Part shown: positions 32,261 through 42,606 of the stretch, one piece after another
How the letters are laid out: each line of letters begins with the position of its first letter
How positions within the stretch are numbered: the stretch's first letter is position 1
NCBI GenBank assembly: GCA_963678675.1
Contig: OY783198.1
Span: forward strand, 6,639,001 to 6,703,000
Direction: 5' to 3'
DNA length: 64,000 nucleotides
From: Xiphydria camelus
Taxonomy: Eukaryota > Arthropoda > Insecta > Hymenoptera > Xiphydriidae
Made by a program: the position numbers and the translations under genes
Notes under the pieces: generated by a model
What the model was told of the DNA's origin: nothing
Databases searched by the model: none
The model's input: the letters and a program-made list of their open reading frames with translations, nothing else

Positions 32261-33778
32261 ATACCTGTGTCCGTCATAAGAGTCAATCAAATATTGAAAC
32301 AGACGAGAAAAGAGATTTCTTGTGAAAGAGAGAAAGCGATGTGGTGTATAAGGGAGGACAAGAAAAACAGGAAGAGATAAAAAGAGAGAAAGAGATTCCT
32401 CCTTCGAGACACCGCGTCGACGCATCTGTCTTTCCTCCTCCCTCTTCCTCCTACCAGTCCACTTCCGGTCGGCGATACCGCGGACAGGAATATGGCAGGG
32501 CCCTCTATAGGATACGGCGTGCCGGGGGGCGAGGTTGTTGCCTTCGTGGTTACAAAATATGGCATCTGTGCGCGGCCAGGCGCGAAACTGTTATTGGAGA
32601 AGAAGTTAATTCTCCTCCTTCGATTTCACTTCCCTTCTCCGCCGTTTCAACGGTCTCTTCTATTCTCTCGGGTTCGGCTCTTCTTTCACTTTAACCCTTT
32701 CAATAGTCTCGATTTTCTTGATTCTTTGCTGAAACTCATAATTCTGCGCGTTCCTCGTTCCTTTCATGGAAAAAAGACTCATCGAATAATTAATTATCTG
32801 GTAATTAATTCGACTCTTCACTGTTTCATTCTCGATTTTTGAAATAAGATAAATGAAAATAAGAGCTTTTACGTAGCAACAGACACGAGTAACTATTTTA
32901 ATCCCATTATCGATTTTTTAAATAAGGGGTAAATGTAAAAATATTTTTACGCAGTAACTGACACAAACAACTATATTAAATACCGCGACTCTGTATAGTG
33001 GAAAATAAATTCTATTATTGTGTATAAATTGATTAGAATATCTACACATTTAGAGCGTATGAATTTCGATATTCAATATAATACCTATGTGATATATCTA
33101 TTATCAGAATTCTATTTTGACATGTGCATGAGAACAACCAATACCAGAATAAGTTTGTCAATTTCACTTGTGATTATCTCTTTACCTACGATATTTGACC
33201 AACATTTATATACGATTCATCATTACACCCAATGTTGAACGAAATCACCTAAATGAATTAATCGCGCATCCACTTCGCTTCAACACATTCGACTCATCTT
33301 TTTTAAGCGGAACCCCGCCCGCACCCCTTTCCTTCCGCACCATCCTGAAACGTCCGAGCTCGAACCGACGATTCGGCACCGCCGCGCGAGACTCCGGGTC
33401 GCGCTTAAAATCCGAAATCCCTCTTTCCCATTAATGAAACCGGGCCGACCGGGCCGCAGCCCTTCATTCATACGCGAGGCCGGAACGCTGGTGGACGGCG
33501 CGGGAGGGAAGGGGTGAGAGCGAGTGTGCCGGAGAGGTAGAGGGCGGTCGGGGAGAGAGGGGGATGCAACGGGGCAACATATCAGAACGACTATCTATCG
33601 CGGCCTTTTACGCTAATTGATAAATCGTGTTAAGTTAATGAAAGGAGTGGGGGAGGATCGTTGACGCGGGAAGCACGGGGAGGAGGGCGACTCGCGGCTC
33701 GCGCTGGCGTATAGCCTTCGGGAGGTGGAACTCTCGTAAGGATAACGAGGAAATTGAAAATCTTACACGCGGTGGATA
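32261..33778. other. single-copy DNA, no gene accepted
   Basis: Bases 32340-32700 are a CpG-rich island-like stretch with an ATG-initiated frame at 32492 that reads through a balanced-looking segment but matches no family I know. Bases 32820-33240 are AT-rich. Bases 33300-33780 are CpG-rich with a purine-rich run at 33500-33570. Confidence 0.35.
33422..33444 (+). promoter_or_regulatory. duplicated ATTAAT-containing block, copy 1
   Basis: The 23-base string that ends CCCATTAATGAAACCGGG is present exactly at 33422-33444 and again at 34681-34703. Similar AATCC(C/T) sequence precedes both. It is in CpG-rich single-copy DNA and not in any repeat family seen here. ATTAAT resembles a homeodomain core. 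The role is inference. Confidence 0.4.
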
Positions 33779-34518
33779 TACAGACTGGCCCAGAAATGCT
33801 GTCCTCAAAGTAGATTGAAATGAAAATTAGATACGATTGACACTTTTCAGAATACCAGAGGGGATGTAAGTTTTTGAGCAAACGTTGGTAGCAGTGATTT
33901 GAAATGTGATTCAGTCTCTTCAGGTGGTAAGTCTGAGAAACGAGGTTCGGCCTTATGGAGCTCCAATGTTTGATTCCGAATGGATGAAAATTACTATTTG
34001 TATCGAGGTGGCTCCGCATGAGTTTTGGAATTTTTGTCCATTTTTTCGCAACAGACGTGGTCATTCCTGCTCGGGGGATAAAGATAGAATTTTTTAATTA
34101 TTTCTTTCGAAATCAGCGTTATCAATTCAGCTTAAAGACAAGCTTTCGAAGTTCTCATTCATTTTATATGCAATAGGGGTAGTCGCCCTTGCTCAGATGA
34201 TATAATTATCTACGGATTTGTAATAGTTATCAATGGTATCAGTATGGTCGAAAATCCCTGAAACGACTTCACAATGCGTGTAATATCAATTAATTTTCAT
34301 CCACTCGGAATCAAACATTGGAGCTCCATAAGGCCAGACCTCATTTTTCAAACTTACCACCTGAAAGGGCTGACTCCCATTTTTTATCGCTACTACCGAT
34401 GCTTGCTTAAAAACCGACATCTCTCCTCTAATTCTTTGAGAAGTGCCAATCGTATCTAACGATTCCTCCCTATTGTTATTTTAATCTACTTTTAGGACAG
34501 CATTTCTGGTCCAGTCTC
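33779..34518. mobile_element. family H foldback element, ~740 bp
   Basis: Left AGACTGGCCCAGAAATGCTGT (33782) and right ACAGCATTTCTGGTCCAGTCT are inverted. The arms continue through CTTCAGGTGGTAAGTCTGAG and GAGCTCCAATGTTTGATTCC (33956), whose inverses lie at 34302-34372. The arms are ~250 bp and the central spacer is about 34060-34290. There is no coding region beyond reading frames of the arms. Confidence 0.8.
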
Positions 34519-35111
34519 TGTACGAATGTAATATCTCGCAGCAATTTTACGAACCCCCCGAGCTAAAGGCGCATTCACAGCCGCAAATTTTCGCTGGGTG
34601 GTCGACGTCGGGCCGTGTACAATCGTCCTGCGGCATCGTCTCTCGTCCGACGACTCGTCCTCGTTTTAACGAGGAATCCTTCTTTCCCATTAATGAAACC
34701 GGGTCTGCTCGAGAAAAGCTCTTCGATAAATTTATGGCCCTGACACACGCGGTTGATACTCCGGCGGGAAGTAACTAGTGGGAAGATTACCGGTGCTTTA
34801 ATTGGCCAGATATATACAATTCGAGAACATAATAATACTATTTATAATTTTAACGATCCGGTAGTCGTGCCAGCTCGCTCGGCGTGGTCGGGGAGGAGGA
34901 GAAATAAGAGGAGCAAGTTTTATGGGATAAAGAGGTGGGACGATGCGAAAGAAGAATGCGACCTCGGAAGGTTGAACGCGTAGCGGGGAACGCGATCGAT
35001 GCGGTTCTTTTCTGGTTTCTCGCTGTATCTCTATTTATCTCGTTAAAAGGCATTACACAGTTTTGAACTTTATATCGCGACACTCTTTTCTCATCTACTG
35101 GACTCTTCCAT
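34519..35111. other. single-copy DNA, no gene seen
   Basis: CpG-rich at both ends with an AT-rich middle. AATTTATGGCCC at 34729-34740 is a good match to a Cad/Abd-B-type site. It includes the second duplicated ATTAAT block. Confidence 0.35.
34681..34703 (+). promoter_or_regulatory. duplicated ATTAAT-containing block, copy 2
   Basis: Exact second copy of the 23-base block at 33422, in the same orientation and 1,259 bases downstream, on the other side of foldback element H. The Cad-like TTTATGGCC follows about 28 bases later. The regulatory role is inference. Confidence 0.4.
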
Positions 35112-35335
35112 GCTGAGAGAAATAATTGCTAGTTCCAAAAAAATGTTATCTCCAGTCCAAAATATGATGTAATTGCCATTGATAAAAAGCCATGGTTTTC
35201 TTCGCGCAACAAAATATTTGATAGGCTCGAGTAATTGATTTTTTCGCGCAGAAAGAATGCCTTGTTCTCACAACGATATTTTTAAATCAAGAATATATAT
35301 TCTTCGATCACAAGTTAGCAATTTTTTCCCTCAGT
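35112..35335. mobile_element. family B MITE, copy 3 (intact)
   Basis: CTGAGAGAAATAATTGCTAG at the left and GTTAGCAATTTTTTCCCTCAGTG at the right. Internal TCTTCGCGCAACAAAATATTTG and GGCTCGAGTAATTG are present. This uninterrupted 224-bp copy is the reference for B1, B2 and B4. Confidence 0.8.
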
Positions 35336-36980
35336 GCACGCTGTTAAAAGTTGTTAAAATCTTCCAACACATTTATGAACTAAATTTACAAAACTAATTG
35401 TGAAATTCAAAAATAATTGGAAATTTACCGGACATGTTGTGATTTTATAATATTCGTCGTGATTTTCCTATGCATTTCTTATGGAATTTGTGTTTTCGCA
35501 TCAAATTATCAATAATTTCACCACACTTTTGTATTTCTTAAAAGCTTTCAGCACAATTTATAAATTCAAAACAGTGCATTTATCTTTCCCTCCCCCTTCG
35601 ATGTATTCTTACATTTTTCGATGGGATCTATCAAAACTATTCGCTATTATCGATTTATGAAATGAATTTCGGTAGCTCCGCGTATTTTATTCTGCGAATT
35701 TCGCGTACACACGTTTACGCGCCGCCGGCCGCCGTGCAACAATGCACGCACACTCGCACATCGTGGCTCGCGTGATAGAAGGCACTACATAAGATGGCTG
35801 CTCGCACTCAACTAAGATTAAACCACCGTGCAGCTTATAAGGTTTAATCGAATTAATAAATCACCCGGCCTCCCGGCTAATTCCCAGCTTGATATTTTTA
35901 TTTCGAAAAAGAACTTAGGGAATTTTATAACTCCGACGCGCCTTGACGCGCGATTCTCTTCTCTGTATATGCGGTTTCGCGTCCCTCCCTCTCTTCACCG
36001 CGTCCCGCCAGATGCATTCGTGCAACTTCCTCCCGTAAATTTATCCTTCCCGCAGGAAAATATATTTTGTCGATTAAAAACTGCCCCAGGCTCGAGAGGG
36101 AAAGATGATCCAAGGGTGCCTGAGATTACGAGAGGCGTAAGCTTGCAATCGAACTTACAATCATATTTAAAAAAATATTTTTACTGGAAAATGAATTTCG
36201 TTCATTAAAAAATCAAAGAAGAAACAGATTAACTATAGAGAGAGTTCAACTTTTATCTAAATCACTATCATCGATTTTGGAGTCGAAGGATACAAAAACA
36301 AAAATAACAATACGCGCGCAACTATTATGCACCCGAATCAACCGCACCGTAGAAACGTTGATGAGAATCGTCTTCTTGACGACTCTATACGACGAACCCC
36401 TGCTTCGATCGGGTCGTCATTGTCGTTGTCGTTGTCACTGTCAGAAAAGAATGTCAGCCCCTTTCGAAATCCCGAAGAGCCTCGAACCTGGTGACCGGGT
36501 ACGTCAGTCACGCGGTGTCCTCCTCGGATTCTGGTACCACGTCCTGGGCGCCGATCGGGTCCATACATCAACCCCGTTCCATCGCATGTCCGTCGGCTCA
36601 GCAGGGGAGAGTTAGCTCGCAGCAAGGGCGCTGCCCTCTGAACTCGGTGGGATTCCTCACGGCGCGAGTAAATCGCCCTGGCTCCTCTTATTCGATCCGC
36701 TTCTCGAAGTGTTATCGTTATTGCCTCCGATTAGGTTAGACAAGGGAAGGAGGAGGGGGGGGGGGGGGCGATTTCAATCCCATATCGATCTCCCTTCGTG
36801 GAAATAATCGTATACCGGATGATTCAGTTTCTCGGGATGCGTCGAGGGCCATCGATGGAAAGATCCTCCCGGATCCAAAGTCAGTGGCGCGGAGTGGGCG
36901 TTGGACTCGAAAAGAAACTCGTTTGGTTTTGATAAATTTTGGTTTGTGATTCAAATGAGAGCTGGACTCAATTCCGTCAG
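35336..36980. other. single-copy DNA, no gene accepted
   Basis: AT-rich to 35690, CpG-rich at 35690-36160, AT-rich to 36330, then CpG-rich. It holds a (GTC)n-like run at 36413-36442 and a 14-G run at 36755-36768. Frames at 36277-36615 and 36491-36739 are open but overlap each other and match nothing known. Confidence 0.35.
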
Positions 36981-37197
36981 ATAACTGTCCCAATAGCAGG
37001 ACATATTGTAGTAGCCGGACATATTTGAGTATAATTCAAATTATGGAATGGGATAAAAAGGAAGTGGACAAAAATCTTCAATAAATTAATGTTGTATATA
37101 GGAAGTGTCACTGGTAAGAGCCCTGAGTCAAATCTGCTACATGAATGTTTATGGCTGTCAGGGTAGGGCTTAGCTGTCCAGCTATTGGGACAGTTTC
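36981..37197. mobile_element. MITE with AACTGTCCCAATAGC ends
   Basis: AACTGTCCCAATAGCAGGACA at the left and TGTCCAGCTATTGGGACAGTT at the right form a ~21-bp inverted repeat. The 217-bp AT-rich interior has no coding content. No clear target duplication. Confidence 0.7.
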
Positions 37198-37204
37198 CCA
37201 ATCA

Positions 37205-37297
37205 TCTCGGTATGTCGTCACCCCAATATAGGTTTGTTCAATGTCCCATACCTAAAAGGTGGATATTGAACAAACCTATATTGAGGTGACGATGTGT
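37205..37297. repeat. short hairpin, 26-bp arms
   Basis: CGTCACCCCAATATAGGTTT and GTTCAAT are matched by ATTGAAC and AAACCTATATTGAGGTGACG, with a ~25-base loop containing ACCTAAAAGGT. The size and pairing resemble a miRNA precursor or a small foldback MITE. The sequence matches no conserved insect miRNA I know. Confidence 0.65.
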
Positions 37298-37432
37298 TGA
37301 GACTGAATACTAATCTTGCCAGTGATAACCTTCGAAGTGGAACTATCATTATGGTCCACTTTGAGAGTCTTGTTTAAGAATCTGAACGATCCTATATAAT
37401 ATTCGGACGTGACAGCAAATTACACGGAGAAA

Positions 37433-37636
37433 ATTGAACAGTAATGATTATTATGCCAAAATAGAAAGTAGATGACAGCTTTGACAATATTGTATTGAAT
37501 AATCTGCAGTATAGTAATAATTACCATTCGAACAGTGGTGATCACTATTCTGCTGATTATTCAACAAAATATTGTCGAAGCTGTCACCTACTTACTATTC
37601 TGGCATAGTAATCGTTACTATTCAATTTTCCCCCAG
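37433..37636. mobile_element. family D MITE, copy 2 (intact)
   Basis: TA then CACGGAGAAAATTGAACAGTA at the left; TACTATTCAATTTTCCCCCAG then TA at the right. The interior is a long inverted repeat around AATATTG..GAATAATC. It shows the uninterrupted sequence at the position where E1 entered copy 1. Confidence 0.75.
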
Positions 37637-37717
37637 TACACTGCACTTTCTCCAAGGCTACCAGATAATGCTCTCCCAGATAACAAGAAAACTGATTCAA
37701 AGTCTAAATGTCAGGTA

Positions 37718-37935
37718 CACGGAGAGAAGGGTATATCAATCTGTACTGAGTACTGTTATACTGGATAACAGATTTGACATTTTAAGGAAAGTATTGCGTT
37801 CATTGCTTCACCGTGAACTTCACTAGATGTATGCCAACTGTTGTTACATGGTAAAACAATAAACGCAATTCGACCTTTCCCAAAATGTCAACTCTATTAT
37901 CTGCTATAATGGTGATCGATATACTCTTCCACCCG
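37718..37935. mobile_element. family G MITE, copy 1
   Basis: CACGGAGAGAAGGGTATATCA at the left and TGATCGATATACTCTTCCACCCG at the right. The internal GGAAAGTATTGCGTTCATTG with its partial inverse CAATAAACGCAATTCGACC is shared with copy 2 at 39.56 kb. Non-coding. Confidence 0.7.
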
Positions 37936-39556
37936 TAACGCTCAACGAAACTCCCCAGATCGTCTACAAAATCGAATCGAAACAGCTCCACACGTGTCGA
38001 CGCTCCCAGACGGAACCGCATCATCTTCTCCCAGACCTAATCGAGGCGCACGCCTACTCTCGTTCCGAGTTCGAGTCACGCGTGTGAAGCGAGTCCCGGA
38101 CTCCCTCTCGAGGCGAGTTCCACCGAAGGTGACCTTGGCGATCGGGTGGGTACCAACATAACGCCACACGCAGACGGCCACGTACGAACGGAGTGTGGAC
38201 CGCTAACAGAGAGCTATACGGCCGTTTCTGATTGCCCATTGTCCGACTAATAAGATATTCTATCTCTCGCCACGCGGTTCTCCGCCGCGGGGCACGCGGG
38301 GTACCAAAATCGTCGGTCCCGTCGGGACGCGCGGCGCGGTCTCGACCAATCGTCCGCCACCTTTATCGCGGAGCCACCAATCGCTCCCCGTCTCCCCGTT
38401 CCGCCGTGTCCCGGGGCGCGCCTTCCTCGCCTTTCTTTTGTGGCAAATGAGCCGGGGGGGATAAGTCAACCGATAAATAATACCGTCCCGCGCGCGACCA
38501 GCTGCGTGGTAGATGCTCGACCTAAGTAACTCCGCGTAAAAATGTAATACGTCCTTAATTGAGGCTGGTTTGCTCGCCGACCGGGACACCCAAGTGACTC
38601 TAGGTGACTCGGATGGCTGCGTGTAGTTATGTGTATATCCGCGGGGGGACAAAGACGCGTACGAAGGGGGCCCGCGTGGCTCGTGATCGGTGGGGTATAG
38701 GTATTATAATATCATGTGTGTGTACACACGGCGCGGAGGTGGGCTGCGATTTATACCAGTCGTGCGGATGGTTTTTGTACGGGCATGGAGGCTATAGAGT
38801 AGCCGGAGTGTGTTACGAGTCGTTTTCTCGAAAACTGTAAAAATATGTGCATTGCTCAGCACCGGAAGAGAAATCCTCATTCGTATTCAGGCGGACGAGT
38901 TTTGCGGTCGTACAGTGTCTAAAGAAACGACGCGATTGACTCGCTAAGTTTACCGGTGGAATGAAAAATGACGATGAGACGAGATCTTCCGGTCAGCTTT
39001 TCAGGGAGAAATGTATGCGTCTCGCCGACGGCATGCTTCATCCCCTCGTCGTTCCATTTCTCGAGACTTCTGGCGGACTGACCACTGGCACCCTCTCTTC
39101 GAAGTATAGAAATCAGTGTCCGTTCCTTCGCCGATACGCTCGGTACGCAAATGCATATGTGAAATGGACGAGCGTGCCTACGCGCGATGGAGGGGACGTT
39201 TGAAATAAATGCAAATCTTCCTGGCAACCCCCGAAGATCGAGTCAGTTCGCTCAGGGGTTTGATGTATCGCCCCCGCGTTGGAAAATTTGCTTCCGTTCT
39301 CTTTTCTCCATCAGGCGATGACCAGCGAGATGCGCGGACACTTTTGTAACTCTCAAACTGACCCTTCGAAAAGCCAGCTCCCTCGACTTCTTCGTTTGAA
39401 TGGAAAGCCTTGAAGAAAAATGCCTCGCGAGTCATTTTCAAAATATGCGACGCACGTGTAGTATATTCTCCATCTCTGCTTCGCCGATGTTGAAATCCAA
39501 CCTCTTCTTCCTTCGTGAACTTTTCCGTCCGCGAGTATCGACTCGGTATCAGCATG
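37936..39556. other. single-copy CpG-rich DNA, no gene seen
   Basis: A 1.6-kb block rich in CpG, with overlapping 60-185-residue frames that look compositional. No repeat ends, RNA or promoter architecture recognised. Confidence 0.35.
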
Positions 39557-39831
39557 CACGGAAAGAAGGATATGTTAATCACTGTTATACTAGATAATAG
39601 ATTTGATATTTTGGGGAAAGTATTGCGTTCATTGCTTTGCTTTACGACAATAGTTGGCATACATCTAGTGAACTTCGCTAAACGTATATCAATTATTGTC
39701 ATACAATAAAGCAATGAACGTAATACTTTCCTCAATATGTCGAATCTATTATAGATAATCTTAATCGATTATTACACTAGAGTGTAACAGTGATACAGTG
39801 ATTAATATACTCTTCTCTCTGTATAATATCA
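39557..39831. mobile_element. family G MITE, copy 2
   Basis: CACGGAAAGAAGGATATGTTA at the left and TTAATATACTCTTCTCTCTGTA at the right. GGAAAGTATTGCGTTCATTG is present with a matching inverse at about 39705-39732. It is longer than copy 1 because of an extra CTAGAGTGTAACAGTGATACAG-type segment near the right end. Confidence 0.7.
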
Positions 39832-39928
39832 TAACTGGTCCATCCAGTATTGGCTCTGTACGTCGTCCTCCTACATGAGAGAGAGGATGGTTATTTCAAT
39901 AATAGAATCATCATTGAGAATTTCAGTA

Positions 39929-40172
39929 CACTGAGAAAAATAACATGGTTTGAATGACAAAACGCATCTGGTTAAACGAGTCTAGTTATTCTAACGAAAA
40001 AACTGGTAAGTTTTGTTACTTACTTGTTTAGTAATTTTTAACTGCATGTCTAGTTATACCAACTAGAAAATGGTCAGTCAAAGCGAACAAATGAAGGATC
40101 CATATTTCACCAAACGGTTTGATCATGCTCTCCAGAATTTCGATTAAATTGACTAAGTTATTTTACTCAGTG
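39929..40172. mobile_element. family A MITE, copy 6
   Basis: TA then CACTGAGAAAAATAACATGG at the left; AAGTTATTTTACTCAGTG at the right. It carries the inverted core GAAGGATCCATATTTCACC and lies in the orientation of copy 1. Confidence 0.75.
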
Positions 40173-40861
40173 CAGCGAGAAAGAAGTAAAGCTAACACAA
40201 ATTTTACCATCACCTCGGTATCGCAACTCGGTACCGGTTCTCCGATGCCACTCGCACGTGGACGCTACAAGCGCGACGCTCTCCCCACTCCTCGGCGTAG
40301 GAAACGACGCCCGGCGTCGACTAACCGAGGAGCCAGAGCGTCGACCCGTTCCCGCTCGCGTTCGGCGAGTGGTCCACCGGGACCAGTTCGACGGTTGGCC
40401 AGGCGCGGAGAGGCCGCGGGAGGAAGAAGGAGGCGGAAGAGAAAAAGGAGAGAAGGAGAGGGCAATAGAGAGGGCCGTAAACAAAGCAGTATCTCGGGGG
40501 ACCGCTAATTCTGTCGTGTTCGGAATCCATCAGTAGACGTTTTATCTCCCCGCGCCAAGGACCCTATCTAAAGTGGTTCTCACTTAGTTGGAAGGGATCG
40601 TACGAGCGGAGAGTAGATTGAAGAGTGAATGAAGCCTCCGCGAACGAACGGAGGCGCGGCGCCGCGAGTACGATATAAGGAACGGTGGTAGTCATCGCCG
40701 TGTTAAAGAGGAGGAGGCGGGGAGGGGTTATAAATATTGCCGAACGCTATCACTCAATTAGCGCGCGAGGGGGACCCACGAGAGTCATTTGGGGACGCAC
40801 GCGAAGTTTCGGGACCGCGAGAGGACCTCGAACGCGCGTCGAGGAGGATCCTTGGAATCGA
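40173..40861. other. single-copy CpG-rich DNA, no gene seen
   Basis: A purine-rich run covers 40405-40490 (AGGAAGAAGGAGGCGGAAG type). Open frames on both strands overlap almost fully and are R/S/E-rich, so none is called. Confidence 0.35.
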
Positions 40862-41530
40862 CGTGCGCCGGGATCCTTGCTCGTTTCCTCCACGAAATTG
40901 AATTTTTAATCGATTCCCTGAAGGCGACTCGATTCCTCTAATCAATGTCGTTGTAGATTGAAATAACTAAATAAGGTCAGCTGAACGATTAAATAAAATG
41001 GTGAAATTTTAGTGGTATAATGATAGAAGATAATAGGGTAAAATATAACACTGAGTTGACGTGTGCCGGGATCCTTGCACGTTTCCTCCTCGAAATTGAA
41101 TTTTTAATAGATCCCATGGAGACGACTCGATTATTTCTCGAATGTTTTTATATTGAATTTTTAGTCGATCCTCCAGAGATGTCTCGATTATTTCTCTAAT
41201 CGATGTCTTTGTAGATTGAAATAACTAAATGGAGTTGACTGAATAAAATGATAAAATTTTAGTGGTGTACACTTAGAAAAAAATACAGTAGATTTGACTA
41301 ATTGTAAATCGGCGGTATTGGGTGAGGGAATGCGGATCAAGTTACTCGGATTAATAATTGGCTTGAATGGACTACAGCCCATTTCCTTCAGATGGCCATT
41401 AACCGTTATAACCAAATTTATTTAGTCGAAGCAACTAATTCTGCATTCCCCCACCCGCAAACGTCGATTTAACTGAATATACCATTTTTTCCCTTCACAG
41501 TGTAATAATAGAAGAAAGTAACACTGAATT
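40862..41530 (+). repeat. tandem duplication, ~198-bp period, split by C2
   Basis: GCCGGGATCCTTGC and GAAATTGAATTTTTAAT recur at 40862 and 41060. GATTGAAATAACTAAAT and AAATTTTAGTGGT also repeat. The second unit has a 56-bp internal duplication (ATTGAATTTTTA at 41096 and 41152). Its tail is separated by family C copy 2; unit 1 reads GTGGTATAATGATAGAAG where unit 2 is interrupted. Confidence 0.75.
41280..41502. mobile_element. family C MITE, copy 2
   Basis: TA then CACTTAGAAAAAAATACAG at the left; TTTTTTCCCTTCACAGTG then TA at the right. GGGTGAGGGAATGCGG and TGCATTCCCCCACCC are the subterminal inverted repeats. The first tandem unit gives its empty TA target site. Confidence 0.8.
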
Positions 41531-41757
41531 TGCTCTAAATTGTCACAACAGGCAATGGTAATTTCTCACTTCCGCTTATTTACTGATAAAAAAAACACTA
41601 CAATATTTTATATTAACACGAGTAATATACGAGGGATGTCCAGAAAATAAGTTCCGCTTATTTTGTAAAAATCGAGTTTTTATTGAAAAAAAATGAAATT
41701 TACAGGAATTGTACTTCAATATATGTGTATTACTTTTCTATATAATCCCCAGCGATC

Positions 41758-42021
41758 TCAATACATTTTGTATACCTGGAAACGAGCTTTGAAATGTTCT
41801 CCTCGTAGAAGCTTGCCGCCACCTCTTGTGTCCAGTTCTTCCTTGACCTCGTCGTCAGAGCTGAAGCGATTTACCGCTAATTCTGCCTTTAATTTAGTGA
41901 ATAAATGGTAGTCAGAAGGGGCTAAATCAGGGTTGTAGGATGGATAGGTCAGAATATCCCATCCAAACTGTTCAAGAAGTTGAGTGGTGACACGAGCGAC
42001 ATGAGGCCGAGCGTTGTGGAG
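41758..42021 (-). pseudogene. mariner transposase C-terminal fragment, left arm
   Basis: The minus-strand frame carries the mariner signature NARPHVA followed by about 20 residues, then YNPDLAPSDYHLF, which contains the third catalytic aspartate of the DD34D triad. The fragment begins at LLH-NARPH, where the second catalytic aspartate (of the HDN motif) would be; that residue is absent. A frame shift after DDEVKEEL changes the tail relative to the right arm, and it stops early. It cannot encode an active enzyme. Confidence 0.85.
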
Positions 42022-42270
42022 CAGTTTGGATGGGATATTCTGACCCATCCACTTTACAGCCCTGATTTATCCCCTTCTAATTACCATTTATTCATTAAAT
42101 TAAAGGAGGAATTAGCGATAAATCGCTTCAACTCTGACGACGAGGTCAAGGAAGCAGTCAAGAACTGGATACAGGAGGTGGTGGCAAGCTTCTACAAGGA
42201 GGGAATTTCAAAGCTCGTTTCCAGGTATACAAAATATATTGAGATCGCTGGGGATTACATAGAAAAATAA
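42013..42270 (+). pseudogene. mariner transposase C-terminal fragment, right arm
   Basis: From EQFGWDIL through YSPDLSPSNYHLF to a natural stop at 42268-42270. The catalytic aspartate in SPDLSPS is kept and the C-terminal frame is intact. The first two-thirds of the protein and both earlier catalytic aspartates are missing. It differs from the left arm by several substitutions, so the duplication is not very recent. Confidence 0.85.
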
Positions 42271-42272
42271 TA

Positions 42273-42492
42273 GAGTAAAAGTGGGATAGACGTCGCGGTG
42301 AAAGAGCAAGTTCAATATCGATTATCTCGAAATCGATTGCAGATATCGAAGAAAAGTGCAGATAAAAAGTGTTTATCTATATTTTTACTGTAACAAAGTT
42401 GCCATACATTTTTAAGATATCTCCACTGCGTTTCGATATAATCGAGTTCAAAGTTAAACAGAGACTGGGGCATTTTTGTCCCACTTTTACCC
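42273..42492 (+). mobile_element. family N MITE, copy 2 (inside the mariner arm)
   Basis: GAGTAAAAGTGGGATAGACG at the left and GTCCCACTTTTACCC at the right, with TA duplicated at 42271-42272 and 42493-42494. The core ATATCTCCACTGCGTTTCGA is shared with copy 3. The uninterrupted left mariner arm gives the pre-insertion sequence, proving the TA target and a length of 220 bp. Confidence 0.85.
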
Positions 42493-42606
42493 TACATGTA
42501 AAAGGTACCTATTGAAGTACAATTCCTGTAAATTTCATTTTTCTTTTCAATAAAAACTCGATTTTTACCAAATAAACGGAGCTTATTTTCTGGACATCAC
42601 TCGTAT

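Larger units (their letters stand above)
41629..42605. mobile_element. dimeric foldback mariner
   Basis: Both ends are the same mariner end in inverse orientation: ACGAGGGATGTCCAGAAAATA at the left, and its near-identical inverse ending in ACTCGTA at the right. Homology continues through TTTACAGGAATTGTACTTC into C-terminal transposase sequence on both arms. The arms meet around 42012-42021. The element is thus two 3' ends joined head to head, with no 5' end. Family N copy 2 interrupts the right arm. GGATGTCCAGAAAATAAG is typical of insect mariner ends. Confidence 0.85.

Noticed and set aside
32492..32842. ATG-initiated frame with a balanced-looking start
   Set aside because: No family resemblance; it decays into F/L/S-rich sequence, and the opposite strand is open too. 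It could hide a short exon, but nothing supports it.
36277..36739. Two overlapping frames downstream of a (GTC)n tract, with an acceptor-like TGTCAG
   Set aside because: Both phases are open over the same bases, neither is recognisable, and no donor site fits. Probably compositional.
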